This document shows positions 8,516 to 17,623 of a stretch of 43,136 bases of DNA, piece after piece. Location of the stretch: assembly GCA_022797375.1 (NCBI GenBank), contig JAAWKM010000014.1:1-43136 (forward strand), written 5' to 3'. Below the pieces are notes generated by a model. That model saw only the letters and a list, made by a program, of their open reading frames with translations. It did no database searches and was not told the origin of the DNA. The stretch is from Lachnospiraceae bacterium (GTDB lineage Bacteria > Bacillota > Clostridia > Lachnospirales > Lachnospiraceae). Within the stretch, counting starts at the first letter, position 1. Each line of letters starts with the position of its first letter. Both the position numbers and the translations under genes were made by a program.

Positions 8516-9162
8516 TGGCGGGTTATAAGATTGTATATAGTGGCGGAAGCGGTGAGATTGTTGAGAAAAAGTCACGTTTTATTGCTAATGTTTTTCCCGT
8601 AGAAAATGAAGAAGATGCCGCAAGGATAATTGGGGAAGTTAAAAAGAAATACTGGGATGCCAGGCATAACTGCTATGCCTATATTATTGGGGAAAACCCA
8701 GGCATAAGCAAATGCAGTGATGATGGTGAGCCGTCAGGGACTGCTGGCAAACCAATTTTAGAAGTTCTTTCAGGTGCAGGAGTCTGTGATGTGCTGGTAA
8801 TTGTTACAAGGTATTTTGGAGGGATACTGCTTGGCACAGGAGGGCTTGCCAGGGCTTATTCTGGCGCTGCTAAGGCAGGGCTTGCAGCAAGCAGGGTTAT
8901 AGTGAAAGAAGCTGGTAAAAGGATTATACTTGAAACAGGCTATGATAGCATAGGTAAGATACAATATATTATTTCGCAGATGGGACTTGCAGTTATTGAT
9001 ACAAGGTATAGTGATAAAATGGAAATGGAACTTGCAGTTTCTTCAGGTGATGCAGGGCAGTTTGTTAAAAAGGTTACAGAAGCAACATCAGGGCAGGTAA
9101 AAATTAATGCAGATGATGATATATATTTTGCAGTTATAGACCAGAAGCCGGTTATTTTTTAA
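8515..9162 (+). CDS. YigZ/IMPACT family protein
   Basis: A 215-aa two-domain protein of the YigZ/IMPACT (UPF0029) family. The N-terminal domain carries the signature DARHNCYAYIIG, DDGEPSGTAGKPILE and VTRYFGGILLGTGGLARAYS; the C-terminal ~70 residues form the small ferredoxin-like DUF1949 domain. Eukaryotic IMPACT acts in translation control; the bacterial role is not settled, with nucleic-acid or translation-factor binding proposed. The start codon shares an A with the upstream stop, so translation is coupled. Confidence 0.93.
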   Translation: MAGYKIVYSGGSGEIVEKKSRFIANVFPVENEEDAARIIGEVKKKYWDARHNCYAYIIGENPGISKCSDDGEPSGTAGKPILEVLSGAGVCDVLVIVTRYFGGILLGTGGLARAYSGAAKAGLAASRVIVKEAGKRIILETGYDSIGKIQYIISQMGLAVIDTRYSDKMEMELAVSSGDAGQFVKKVTEATSGQVKINADDDIYFAVIDQKPVIF

Positions 9163-9249
9163 ACTTACCGGGCATTGCCTGCCAGCATGAAGCATGGTTG
9201 TGGATATATGTATGGAAGTGTGCATTAAAATGCCGTATGGGGGATTGTA

Positions 9250-10566
9250 ATGGATTTATTTGATTATATGAGGGATATGGACAAGGAGAAAGAGTCACCA
9301 CTTGCATCAAGGCTGCGTCCTGAGTCACTTGATGAAATCGTTGGACAGGAGCATATTGCTGGGAAAGATAAGCTTTTATACAGGGCAATCAAGGCAGACA
9401 AGCTTGGCTCTGTTATATTTTATGGGCCGCCTGGTACGGGAAAGACAACGCTTGCAAAGGTTATTGCTAACTCAACGAGTGCTGTTTTTACACAAATTAA
9501 TGCAACATCCGCTGGCAAAAAGGATATGGAAGAGGTTATACAAAGGGCTAAGGATAATGCAGGCATGTATGGCAGGAAGACCATCTTATTTGTGGATGAA
9601 ATACACAGGTTTAATAAGGGGCAGCAGGATTATCTTCTGCCATTTGTTGAGGACGGCACAATAATTTTAATAGGCGCAACTACTGAAAATCCATATTTTG
9701 AGGTAAATAGTGCGCTTGTTTCACGGTCAATATTATTTGAACTGGAACCACTGTCTGATGATAACATAAAAACATTGCTTTTGCGTGCAGTAAATGACTG
9801 TAATAAGGGAATGGGGACATATAAACCTGCAATTGATGATGATGCGCTGGATTTTCTGGCTGATGTCTCCGGGGGTGATGCAAGACTTGCACTTAATGCT
9901 GTTGAACTTGCAATTCTTACAACACCACGCAGTGATGATGGCATAATACACATTACGCTTGATGTTGCATCAGAATGTATACAAAAAAGGGTTGTAAGGT
10001 ATGATAAAAACGGGGATAACCACTATGATGTTATTTCCGCATTTATAAAAAGCATGAGGGGTTCAGACCCTGATGCTGCTATTTATTATCTTGCAAGAAT
10101 GCTGTATGCTGGTGAGGATGTGCGGTTTATTGCAAGAAGGATAATTATTTGTGCAGCGGAGGATGTTTCAAATGCAGACCCACAGGCGCTTGTGGTTGCA
10201 ACCAGTGCTGCCCAGGCTGTTGAAAGAGTTGGAATGCCTGAAAGCCAGATAATACTTGCCCAGGCTGTTTCATATGTTGCAAGTGCACCTAAAAGCAATT
10301 CAGCAGTAAATGCGATAAGCAAAGCAATGGAAACTGTTAAAAATGAAAAAACAGGTGCAGTCCCGCCGCATCTTATGGATTCACATTATAAAGGTGCAAA
10401 GGAACTAGGACATGGCATTGGTTATAAATATGCACATGATTATCCAAAGCATTATGTAAAACAGCAGTATCTTCCAGATAATATTGAGGGCATGAGGTTT
10501 TATATCCCTTCAGATAACGGTTATGAAAAAACTATACAAGAATATTTCAGATATATAAACACATAG
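9250..10566 (+). CDS. rarA: Replication-associated recombination protein RarA/MgsA
   Basis: AAA+ ATPase related to clamp-loader subunits, homologue of E. coli RarA (MgsA), yeast Mgs1 and human WRNIP1; acts on stalled replication forks. The 438-aa protein is full length: opening RLRPESLDEIVGQEHI, Walker A GPPGTGKTT, Walker B ILFVDEIHRF, sensor 1 GATTENP, arginine finger SRSILFELEPL, and the C-terminal tetramerisation region with MRGSDPDAAIYYLARM and the AQAVERVGMPES block. The ATG at 9250 follows ATGGGGGATT, again the ribosome-site context seen beside several hairpin elements. Confidence 0.95.
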   Translation: MDLFDYMRDMDKEKESPLASRLRPESLDEIVGQEHIAGKDKLLYRAIKADKLGSVIFYGPPGTGKTTLAKVIANSTSAVFTQINATSAGKKDMEEVIQRAKDNAGMYGRKTILFVDEIHRFNKGQQDYLLPFVEDGTIILIGATTENPYFEVNSALVSRSILFELEPLSDDNIKTLLLRAVNDCNKGMGTYKPAIDDDALDFLADVSGGDARLALNAVELAILTTPRSDDGIIHITLDVASECIQKRVVRYDKNGDNHYDVISAFIKSMRGSDPDAAIYYLARMLYAGEDVRFIARRIIICAAEDVSNADPQALVVATSAAQAVERVGMPESQIILAQAVSYVASAPKSNSAVNAISKAMETVKNEKTGAVPPHLMDSHYKGAKELGHGIGYKYAHDYPKHYVKQQYLPDNIEGMRFYIPSDNGYEKTIQEYFRYINT

Positions 10567-10594
10567 TAAGTATGGGAAAGGCATGGGAATCTGT

Positions 10595-10825
10595 ATGACA
10601 AAACTTAAAAGAATATTTGCAGTTACAGGTGTGGTATTTTTGCTTGGAATGTACCTTCTTACATTTATATCAGCAATATTAGCAACACCAAATACCCACT
10701 CACTGTTTTTGGGAAGCCTTGCTGCAACAATTATTGTTCCAATATTTTTATATGCATATACGCTAATATACAAAGTTGTGTATAAGGATAAAGGAAAACA
10801 GGAAGATATAGAAAAGGATAATTAA
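10595..10825 (+). CDS. Small two-TM membrane protein
   Basis: A 76-aa protein with two strongly hydrophobic segments (about residues 7-29 and 38-60) and a charged C-terminal tail rich in Lys/Asp/Glu. I do not recognise the family. An in-frame ATG at 10583 would add four residues; the ATG at 10595 follows GGGAA and gives a conventional MTKLKR start. It lies 28 bases after rarA on the same strand and could be the last cistron of that unit; a repeat element follows. Confidence 0.6.
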   Translation: MTKLKRIFAVTGVVFLLGMYLLTFISAILATPNTHSLFLGSLAATIIVPIFLYAYTLIYKVVYKDKGKQEDIEKDN

Positions 10826-10857
10826 AGTATAATAGTAAATGTTTTTGTAATAAGGCT

Positions 10858-10939
10858 TTAACCTCATAAAGAAAGCCCTTACAAAGCACGCTTCTATGCC
10901 ACAAAGGCATAAGTGGCGGAGCGGATTGCGAATATCCGC
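10858..10939 (+). repeat. Composite hairpin repeat, copy D
   Basis: It shares the 18-bp start TTAACCTCATAAAGAAAG, the CTTCTATGCC/GGCATAAG hairpin and the GCGGATTGCGAATATCCGC hairpin (10921-10939) with 5675-5832, but lacks the 11-bp stem in between. AAGCCCTT near 10873 and AAGGGCTT near 10975 can pair over the whole unit. The spacer 10826-11114 shows nothing else. Confidence 0.7.
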
Positions 10940-11114
10940 CTGACTAAAGATTAAGGTTTCATTACAAAATGCTTAAAGGGCTTGTAGCATATATGCCTGC
11001 TGTGTTAATATAGTTTATGGAAGGATGTGCAGCCTGTTATGGCAGGGATAATAGTTCCTGTTGTACAGCCTGCACTTTAAAGACTAAACATGTTCCCAGC
11101 GGAGGATAAGTTTT

Positions 11115-11849
11115 ATGCATAACAGGTTAGGACATTGGTATGAAGCATATATTGGAAAGGTAGTTCCAAGATATGCGTTTTTTTCTGTTATATTCTGCTT
11201 TGTTTTTAACTCGCTAATATATACGGGTACACAGATTTTAATGAGAAATGCAAAACACTATGATTTGTCAACTTCATTTGACTACAGTGTGCCATTTGTC
11301 CCGGGATGGGTTTTAATTTATGTTGTGTGCTTTGCATTCTGGGCAGTTAATTATATAATGATTACACGTGAAGGACGTGATGAATGGTTTAAATTTGCTA
11401 CAGCAGATTACATCTCAAGAATAGTATGTATGGTATTTTTTATAATTATGCCGACTACTAATATAAGACCTGAAGTTACGGGTAATGGATTTGCAGACAA
11501 TATTATGAAATTTATTTATATGGCAGACCCTGCAACAAACCTTTTCCCGTCAATACACTGCCTTGTAAGCTGGTTCTGCTACATAGGTATCAGGGGAAGG
11601 AAGAATATACCATTGTGGTACAGGGGATTTTCGTGTATATTTGCTATATTGGTTTTTATATCTACGCAATTTACGAAACAGCACTATATAGTGGATGTAA
11701 TTGCAGGGGTACTTATTGCAGAAATCTGCCTTTGTATAGGGAGGCACACAAAATTATATAAAAAAACCAGTAAAATTTTTGACAAATTAAATTCAAAAGT
11801 TTTTGGGGATATTGTTTATGGCAGGGAAGAAGAACAGGAATATTTTTAA
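11115..11849 (+). CDS. PAP2-superfamily membrane phosphatase
   Basis: A 244-aa polytopic protein with about six hydrophobic segments. The C-terminal half carries the PAP2 core: LFPSIHC (PSxH with the catalytic acid histidine) and STQFTKQHYIVD (SxxxxxHxxxD with the nucleophile histidine). The first motif, normally KxxxxxxRP, appears reduced to a stretch around NIRPEV. Likely substrates are lipid phosphates such as phosphatidylglycerophosphate, phosphatidate or undecaprenyl pyrophosphate; the sequence does not decide. The last 32 bases overlap the next gene, and pssA and psd follow, which favours a role in phospholipid metabolism. Confidence 0.82.
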   Translation: MHNRLGHWYEAYIGKVVPRYAFFSVIFCFVFNSLIYTGTQILMRNAKHYDLSTSFDYSVPFVPGWVLIYVVCFAFWAVNYIMITREGRDEWFKFATADYISRIVCMVFFIIMPTTNIRPEVTGNGFADNIMKFIYMADPATNLFPSIHCLVSWFCYIGIRGRKNIPLWYRGFSCIFAILVFISTQFTKQHYIVDVIAGVLIAEICLCIGRHTKLYKKTSKIFDKLNSKVFGDIVYGREEEQEYF

Positions 11850-12843
11850 TGCTTTATTTTTGGCTGTAGTATTTATAATAACAATATATTTTGTATTCCA
11901 TAATGAAGACCTTCCTTCTATTATTGGTTATATGAAAAGTGCAGATACCAGGTACTGGTTTGCGGGTGTATTATTTGTAATAGTTTTTATTGAATGTGAA
12001 TCTGTTGTTATATACTATATGCTTAAGGGGCTTGGGGAAAATGTACTGTTTTCACACTGCTGTTTATATTCATTTATAGGATTTTTTTTCAGTCTTATTA
12101 CGCCATCTGCTACAGGCGGGCAGCCAGCACAACTTTATTTTATGAAAAAAGACGGCCTGCCACTTACAGTATCTACTATGGTTCTTGTTATAGTAACTAT
12201 TACGTACAAACTTGTCCTTGTAGCTATTGGTGCACTGGTATTTATATTCCGCCCGGCGGGTATTATGTTTTACCTGGAACCTGTAATTGGGTGGTGTGTG
12301 CTTGGCATGGCATTAAATGTTATATGTATAGCTGTAATGTTTATATTTGTATTTAACCCTGTATTTGCTGAAAATATGGCAGCTTTTATAATAAGGACGG
12401 CAGGCAGGGTATCCAGGGTAAAGAACAGCCAGAAATATATGGCCAGGCTTACCCGTGCAATGGAAAGATACAAGGACAGTGCAAGTTATTTTTTATCACA
12501 TAAGTTTGTAATATGGAATGTATTCTGTATAACAGCATTCCAGCGCATAATTTTATTTGCCGTAACATATATTGTGTGCGTTTCGTTCAATACAGCAGAT
12601 GCGGGTTTTTCTACAATAACAGGACTCCAGGCAATGGTTTCAGTTGCTGTTGACATGCTTCCGCTTCCAGGTGGTATGGGAATTACAGAGAAGCTTTTTA
12701 AAGATATATTTACACCTTTATGCGGGGAAAACCTTGCACTTCCAGTAATGATTGCCAGCAGGGGGATAAGTTACTATACACAGCTTTTTATAAGTGCTGT
12801 TATGTCATTTATTGCATATTTTAAACTAGGCAGGACAGCCTGA
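11818..12843 (+). CDS. YbhN/LPG-synthase-TM family membrane protein (flippase-like), paralogue 2
   Basis: A 341-aa polytopic protein clearly related to the one at 7454-8515: both have YSFIGFFF followed by LITPSATGGQPAQ (or the equivalent), and PLPGGMGITEKLF late in the chain. No aminoacyl-transferase domain. The frame opens at a TTG at 11803, but the ATG at 11818 follows GGGG and gives MAGKKNRN; it begins inside the PAP2 gene, so the two are coupled. With pssA and psd just downstream, handling of phosphatidyl lipids across the membrane is a reasonable inference. Confidence 0.83.
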   Translation: MAGKKNRNIFNALFLAVVFIITIYFVFHNEDLPSIIGYMKSADTRYWFAGVLFVIVFIECESVVIYYMLKGLGENVLFSHCCLYSFIGFFFSLITPSATGGQPAQLYFMKKDGLPLTVSTMVLVIVTITYKLVLVAIGALVFIFRPAGIMFYLEPVIGWCVLGMALNVICIAVMFIFVFNPVFAENMAAFIIRTAGRVSRVKNSQKYMARLTRAMERYKDSASYFLSHKFVIWNVFCITAFQRIILFAVTYIVCVSFNTADAGFSTITGLQAMVSVAVDMLPLPGGMGITEKLFKDIFTPLCGENLALPVMIASRGISYYTQLFISAVMSFIAYFKLGRTA

Positions 12844-12923
12844 CTGCTGGTACAGAGTAGCATATATGCTTTTGTGGACCAGGAATATCCACTTAATAAT
12901 ATACAGAAAAGGAATACAATAAG

Positions 12924-13631
12924 ATGATTGGATTTTATAATTATACAGTAATTCTTACATATATCAGCCTTCTTATATCTGTATTTGGCATGATACAGGC
13001 TTTTGGCGGAAGGTTCCGTACTGCTATTTTGTGTCTTGCGCTTTCGGGGCTGTGTGATATGTTTGATGGCAAAATTGCCAGAAGCAAAAAGGACAGGACT
13101 GATGATGAAAAACTTTTTGGCATACAGATTGATTCATTATGTGATGTAATTTGCTTTGGTATATTTCCGGCAATGATATGTTTCCTTATAGGGGTAAGAG
13201 GCCCGCTAGGTTCTCTTCTTACAGGATACTACTGTGTATGTTCAGTTATAAGGCTTGCGTTTTTTAATGTTCTTGAAACAAGGCGGCAGGCACAGGAAGA
13301 AGGTGCTAATAAATATTACCATGGGCTGCCTATTACTTCAATGGCAGTTATACTTCCAATAGTATTTTTATTTCAGTCATTTATACCAGAAATTGCATTT
13401 ATAATAGTGCTCCATTTTGTATTGTTTATTGTAGGGACTTTATTTATTGTTGATTTTAAGCTTAAGAAACCAAATAATATTATGCTGTTCCTGCTTGTGG
13501 CAGTGGTTGCAGCAGCAGTTCTTATTATAATAATATTTTCAAGTTATAAAATTCCAAAGCTTAGGTTTCCAGAAATGCCGCTCTGGCCGGTGATTAAGAA
13601 ATTATTTGGTGTGTTTATATATCATTTGTAA
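12924..13631 (+). CDS. pssA: CDP-diacylglycerol-serine O-phosphatidyltransferase (PssA)
   Basis: Membrane CDP-alcohol phosphatidyltransferase making phosphatidylserine from CDP-diacylglycerol and L-serine. The family motif DGxxARx8GxxxDxxxD is present as DGKIAR, then a G and two aspartates in LFGIQIDSLCD (about residues 48-75). The 235-aa protein has about six further hydrophobic segments and an extended C-terminal tail. The ATG at 12924 follows AAAAGGA. The neighbour psd consumes its product, fixing the substrate as serine rather than glycerol phosphate or inositol. Confidence 0.92.
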   Translation: MIGFYNYTVILTYISLLISVFGMIQAFGGRFRTAILCLALSGLCDMFDGKIARSKKDRTDDEKLFGIQIDSLCDVICFGIFPAMICFLIGVRGPLGSLLTGYYCVCSVIRLAFFNVLETRRQAQEEGANKYYHGLPITSMAVILPIVFLFQSFIPEIAFIIVLHFVLFIVGTLFIVDFKLKKPNNIMLFLLVAVVAAAVLIIIIFSSYKIPKLRFPEMPLWPVIKKLFGVFIYHL

Positions 13632-13689
13632 TGGATTATTATAACAGGGTATATAGCAGTATATAATTAAGTATACAGGGGGTGTTAAT

Positions 13690-14574
13690 TTGGGCAATAA
13701 AAGAAAGAGTGTCCATGCTGGTGATAAAGGCATACAGGACAGTATCCTGCGTTTTTTATATCAGACAAAACCAGGAAGCCTTTTGTTAAAAGTTCTTGTA
13801 AATCCATATTTATCAAAAGCAGCGGGATGTTTTATGGATTCACGTTTTTCAGTACCATTAATTAAGCCATTTATTAAATATAATAATATTAATATGGAAG
13901 ATTATGAGAAATGTGGATATAATAGTTTTAATGAATTTTTTACACGTAAAATAAAAAAGGGCAGAAGGGACTTCTCTGTAAAAGAAGAAGATTTGTGTTC
14001 ACCTTGTGATGCCAGGCTTAGTGTATTTAAAATTGGAGAAAATTCCACTTTTATGGTAAAGGGCACATATTATAATATGGAGAGCCTGGTAAAGAGCCAT
14101 AAACTTGCACAGTATTATAAAGAAGGTACTCTCTGTATATTCAGGCTTTGTGTGGATGATTACCACAGGTATTCGTATATTGACGGAGGAAAACAGAAAA
14201 AGAATTATAAAATCCCTGGAGTGCTGCATACAGTTAATCCAATAGCATGTGGTAAATATCCTGTCTATAAGGAGAATTCAAGGGAGTTTTCAATACTTAA
14301 CAGTAAAAACTTTGGTAAAGTCCTTATGATGGAAGTTGGTGCAATGCTTGTAGGCAGAATCTGCAATTATAATGATGAAACATATGCTGTACGCGGGCAG
14401 GAAAAAGGCAGGTTTGAATATGGAGGTTCTACAGTTATCCTTGCATTTGCCAGGGACATGGTAACAATAGATAAAGAAATACTGGATAACAGCAGGTATG
14501 GTTTTGAAACCATTGTGCAGATGGGGTCTGTTATTGGTAAAAAAGCTGTTAAAAAACCAGGCATGGGGGATTAA
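13690..14574 (+). CDS. psd: Phosphatidylserine decarboxylase proenzyme (Psd)
   Basis: Pyruvoyl-dependent enzyme converting phosphatidylserine to phosphatidylethanolamine. The 294-aa proenzyme has the VDDYHRYSY and HTVNPIAC active-site stretches and a C-terminal GGST (inside EYGGSTVIL), the self-cleavage site where Ser becomes the pyruvoyl group of the small alpha chain; many enzymes have LGST here. The start is TTG at 13690, placed after AGGGGGTG; no better ATG exists. Only three bases separate its stop from the next gene. Confidence 0.94.
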   Translation: MGNKRKSVHAGDKGIQDSILRFLYQTKPGSLLLKVLVNPYLSKAAGCFMDSRFSVPLIKPFIKYNNINMEDYEKCGYNSFNEFFTRKIKKGRRDFSVKEEDLCSPCDARLSVFKIGENSTFMVKGTYYNMESLVKSHKLAQYYKEGTLCIFRLCVDDYHRYSYIDGGKQKKNYKIPGVLHTVNPIACGKYPVYKENSREFSILNSKNFGKVLMMEVGAMLVGRICNYNDETYAVRGQEKGRFEYGGSTVILAFARDMVTIDKEILDNSRYGFETIVQMGSVIGKKAVKKPGMGD

Positions 14575-14577
14575 GGC

Positions 14578-15960
14578 ATGGAAACTCCAATATATAGTTT
14601 TGTGGCAGATTATATGTCTTCCGGAATGTCCAGATTTCATATGCCAGGACATAAGGGGCAGTCTTTTCTGGGATGTGAGTGCCGTGATATAACAGAAATA
14701 GAAGGTGCTGATGTATTAAGTATGGCTAGCGGGGTTATTGCAGAAAGCCAGGATAATGCATCACACCTTTTTTGTACGGGTAGTACACTTTATTCTGCTG
14801 AAGGTTCTTCGCTCTGCATTAAAGCGATGCTTATGGCAGTTCTCGGGGATGCAAGAAAACATGGCAGCAAAGGTAATGAATATATACTTGCAGCAAGGAA
14901 TGTACACCGTTCAATGATTGATGCATGTGCACTTCTTGGTATTGAAACAGAGTTTATTATTAATAACCATTCTGGCAGTATATGTGAAAGTATGGTGGCT
15001 GTAAATGATATAGAAAATGCACTTAATATTAAAAAGCGGGAAGGAAAGCATTATCCTGTAGCAGTATACATTACATCACCTGGATATCTTGGGGATATTG
15101 CTGATGTAGAAGGAATTGCAAGTATTTGTGAAAAATATTCCCTGCCGCTTATTGTGGACAACGCGCATGGGGCATACCTTGCGTTTTTAGAAGAAAGCAG
15201 GCATCCAATAAAACTAGGTGCTGCAATATGCTGTGATTCTGCCCATAAAACGCTTCCTGTGCTTACAGGAGGTGCATACCTGCATATATCTGGCAGGTAT
15301 AAGGAAAGGTATATGGAAACCGCAAGGCGTGCACTTGCGCTGTTTGGTTCAACAAGCCCTTCATACCTTGTACTACAGTCACTTGACTTATGTAATAAAT
15401 ATATTGCAGGAAATTACAGGGAGAGGCTTGCTGGCTGTATAAATGCTGTGAATAGTATTAAAGGCTGTTTAAAGAGCAAAGGCATATGCATAATGGAAAC
15501 AGAACCTTTAAAAATAGTTATAAATACAGCGTGTGCAGGGTATACAGGTACAGAAACAGGCATTGAAATGAGGGAATATGGAATTGAATGTGAGTATGCA
15601 GATATAGAATATGTTGTGCTTATGGTTACACCAGAAAATACAAAGGAGGATTTTGAAAGGATAAGAAAATGGGCAGGCAGTACATTTTTAATACATAATA
15701 AGAAGAACAGGCTTGTAATGCCACGGCTTTCATTAAAACCTCCAAAACGGGAAATGTCAATACGTGAAGCCGTCTTTTCCACATCAGTGTTAATAGACGT
15801 TAAAGTGTCGTCAGGACGCATATGTGCGGCAGAAACCGTTTCATGTCCCCCAGCTGTACCAATAGCTGTATGTGGAGAAGTTATAAACCAGGATATGGTA
15901 AAACTGTTTGAGGTTTATAATATAAAAAAGGTTTGTGTTGTAGATACACCAGACCTGTAG
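14578..15960 (+). CDS. Orn/Lys/Arg decarboxylase family PLP enzyme
   Basis: Fold-type I PLP enzyme of the Orn/Lys/Arg decarboxylase group. Seen: the N-terminal RFHMPGHKG, the LFCTGSTLYSAEG segment, the aspartate-containing LIVDNAHGAY and the PLP lysine in CDSAHKTLPVLTGG. At 460 aa it matches the short Gram-positive form (Bacillus SpeA/YaaO) rather than the ~710-aa enteric enzymes. The substrate could be arginine, lysine or ornithine. Translation is probably coupled to psd (3-bp gap, GGGGGATT before it). No polyamine synthesis genes follow. Confidence 0.87.
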   Translation: METPIYSFVADYMSSGMSRFHMPGHKGQSFLGCECRDITEIEGADVLSMASGVIAESQDNASHLFCTGSTLYSAEGSSLCIKAMLMAVLGDARKHGSKGNEYILAARNVHRSMIDACALLGIETEFIINNHSGSICESMVAVNDIENALNIKKREGKHYPVAVYITSPGYLGDIADVEGIASICEKYSLPLIVDNAHGAYLAFLEESRHPIKLGAAICCDSAHKTLPVLTGGAYLHISGRYKERYMETARRALALFGSTSPSYLVLQSLDLCNKYIAGNYRERLAGCINAVNSIKGCLKSKGICIMETEPLKIVINTACAGYTGTETGIEMREYGIECEYADIEYVVLMVTPENTKEDFERIRKWAGSTFLIHNKKNRLVMPRLSLKPPKREMSIREAVFSTSVLIDVKVSSGRICAAETVSCPPAVPIAVCGEVINQDMVKLFEVYNIKKVCVVDTPDL

Positions 15961-16132
15961 AATGCTTTTAATTCATAACCAGGCAGAAGAAATTATGTTG
16001 AATGAAATAATATATGCATAAATTAGTGGCAAACTTCATTTGATTGTGGAGTCCGCTTTTTTCTAAATAAGTGCGACAAGAAAAAATAAAGACTAAAAAT
16101 GGAACAAAAAGTATAAAATACAGTATTGAATA

Positions 16133-16161
16133 TTGAATTATAAATAAGGGAATGATATAAT
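16133..16161 (+). promoter_or_regulatory. Sigma-A-like promoter of the AAA/TOPRIM pair
   Basis: TTGAAT at 16133-16138, 17-bp spacer, TATAAT at 16156-16161. It lies 59 bases before the probable ATG at 16220, so the pair has its own promoter rather than being a tail of the psd operon. Confidence 0.7.
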
Positions 16162-16219
16162 AGGAGCATAAACATAAATAATACAGAAATATGGATTATA
16201 TAGAGGCATGGAGGTTGTT

Positions 16220-17623
16220 ATGAGCAGACATTTTGTCAGGATAGAAAATATAACTATAGAGAATTTTAAAAATGTAAAGTATGGAACTCTCAATCTTGCA
16301 AACCGCAAAAAGAATTATCGTGCAAGTATTGTGGGATTATATGGACAAAATGGTTCAGGGAAAACTGCGTTAGTTGATGCATTACAAGTACTAAAATTTG
16401 CATTATGTGGAAAGGCTATTCCGGAAAAATATGCGGATTATATTCATGTTGACGAAGACCATGCTACTTTAAAATTTCAATTTAAAATGCAAAGGAATGA
16501 AGTCAGTTATGATATTTGGTATCAATTTTCATTAAATAAAATGATAGATGATACACATTCTAATGAAGAAGACGTAAATGCTGATTTGAAATATAAAATA
16601 CAAATATATGATGAAGTATTAAGCTTCGCATACACTTCAAAGGATGAAAAAGTCCGTAAGGGGGCACTTGTTGATACAAGAACTTCAGAAGTGTTTGTGC
16701 CAAAGTCGAAATTTAATGAACTTTTAGGGGAAGCAACAAGTGATATTACAGAATTGCTTGTAACAAAACGTCTTGTTCAGACACAAGGAAGAACATTCGT
16801 TTTTTCACGGGAAATGATAAATGCCTTTAGAAAAAACTGTAAAAATGAAAAATATATGGCATTCATTGAAGGATTATATACATTTGGAAATAGAGAACTT
16901 TTTGTTATTGATACGGAAAATTCGGGATTGATTAGCATGAATGCCTTGCCGTTGGCATTTAAGTATAAAGAAAAAAATTCGGAAACTGTTGGGAATTTAA
17001 TGCTGCCTCTGAATGTACCAGCTCCAATTCCGAAGGATGCAATGGAACTGGTGAAAAAAATTATTTCTAATATGAATATTGTTTTAGAAGAAATCATTCC
17101 AGGTCTAACAATTGATATTGTTGATTTGGGACCAACGGTTTCGAAGGATGGTAAGGTTGGAAGATTTATTCAATTGATGTCTTTAAAAAATAACAAAGCA
17201 ATTCCTTTTCAATATGAATCAGAAGGAATTAAAAAAATTGTTTCAATTTTGCAGTTGTTAATTGTAGTATATAACAATCCATCTATTACAGTTGCTATTG
17301 ATGAAATGGATGCTGGAATTTTTGAATATTTATTAGGCGAACTTCTCAATATTATATCCGAAAAGGGAAAAGGGCAGTTAATTTTTACATCTCATAATCT
17401 TAGACCGCTGGAAACTATCGATAAGGGATTTATTGCTTTTACAACAACAAATCCGGATAATCGTTACATTCGTATGACAAATGTGAAAGGAAACAATAAT
17501 CTTCGGGATTTCTATTATCGGGATATTGTTTTAGGTGAACAGAATGAGCCGGTTTATAATCCAACCAATAATTATGAGATAGCCTTAGCGTTCAGGGAGG
17601 CGGGTGAAGTATTTGGCTCGTAA
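16220..17623 (+). CDS. AAA family ATPase (AAA_15/OLD-like), paired with TOPRIM protein
   Basis: SMC/ABC-like ATPase of 467 aa. Walker A is GLYGQNGSGKTALVDAL near the N-terminus; the C-terminal half has SEGIKKI (signature-like), Walker B VAIDEMDAGIFE, and a downstream TSHNL. A variable ~250-residue insert separates the halves, as in OLD/AAA_15 proteins. An ATG at 16208 is in frame, but GGAGG at 16210-16214 serves the ATG at 16220 (MSRHFVRIENI). The stop overlaps the TOPRIM gene. AAA_15 ATPase plus a separate TOPRIM protein is the plan of PARIS and AbiL/RloB-like anti-phage modules; which one, if any, cannot be settled here. Confidence 0.82.
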   Translation: MSRHFVRIENITIENFKNVKYGTLNLANRKKNYRASIVGLYGQNGSGKTALVDALQVLKFALCGKAIPEKYADYIHVDEDHATLKFQFKMQRNEVSYDIWYQFSLNKMIDDTHSNEEDVNADLKYKIQIYDEVLSFAYTSKDEKVRKGALVDTRTSEVFVPKSKFNELLGEATSDITELLVTKRLVQTQGRTFVFSREMINAFRKNCKNEKYMAFIEGLYTFGNRELFVIDTENSGLISMNALPLAFKYKEKNSETVGNLMLPLNVPAPIPKDAMELVKKIISNMNIVLEEIIPGLTIDIVDLGPTVSKDGKVGRFIQLMSLKNNKAIPFQYESEGIKKIVSILQLLIVVYNNPSITVAIDEMDAGIFEYLLGELLNIISEKGKGQLIFTSHNLRPLETIDKGFIAFTTTNPDNRYIRMTNVKGNNNLRDFYYRDIVLGEQNEPVYNPTNNYEIALAFREAGEVFGS

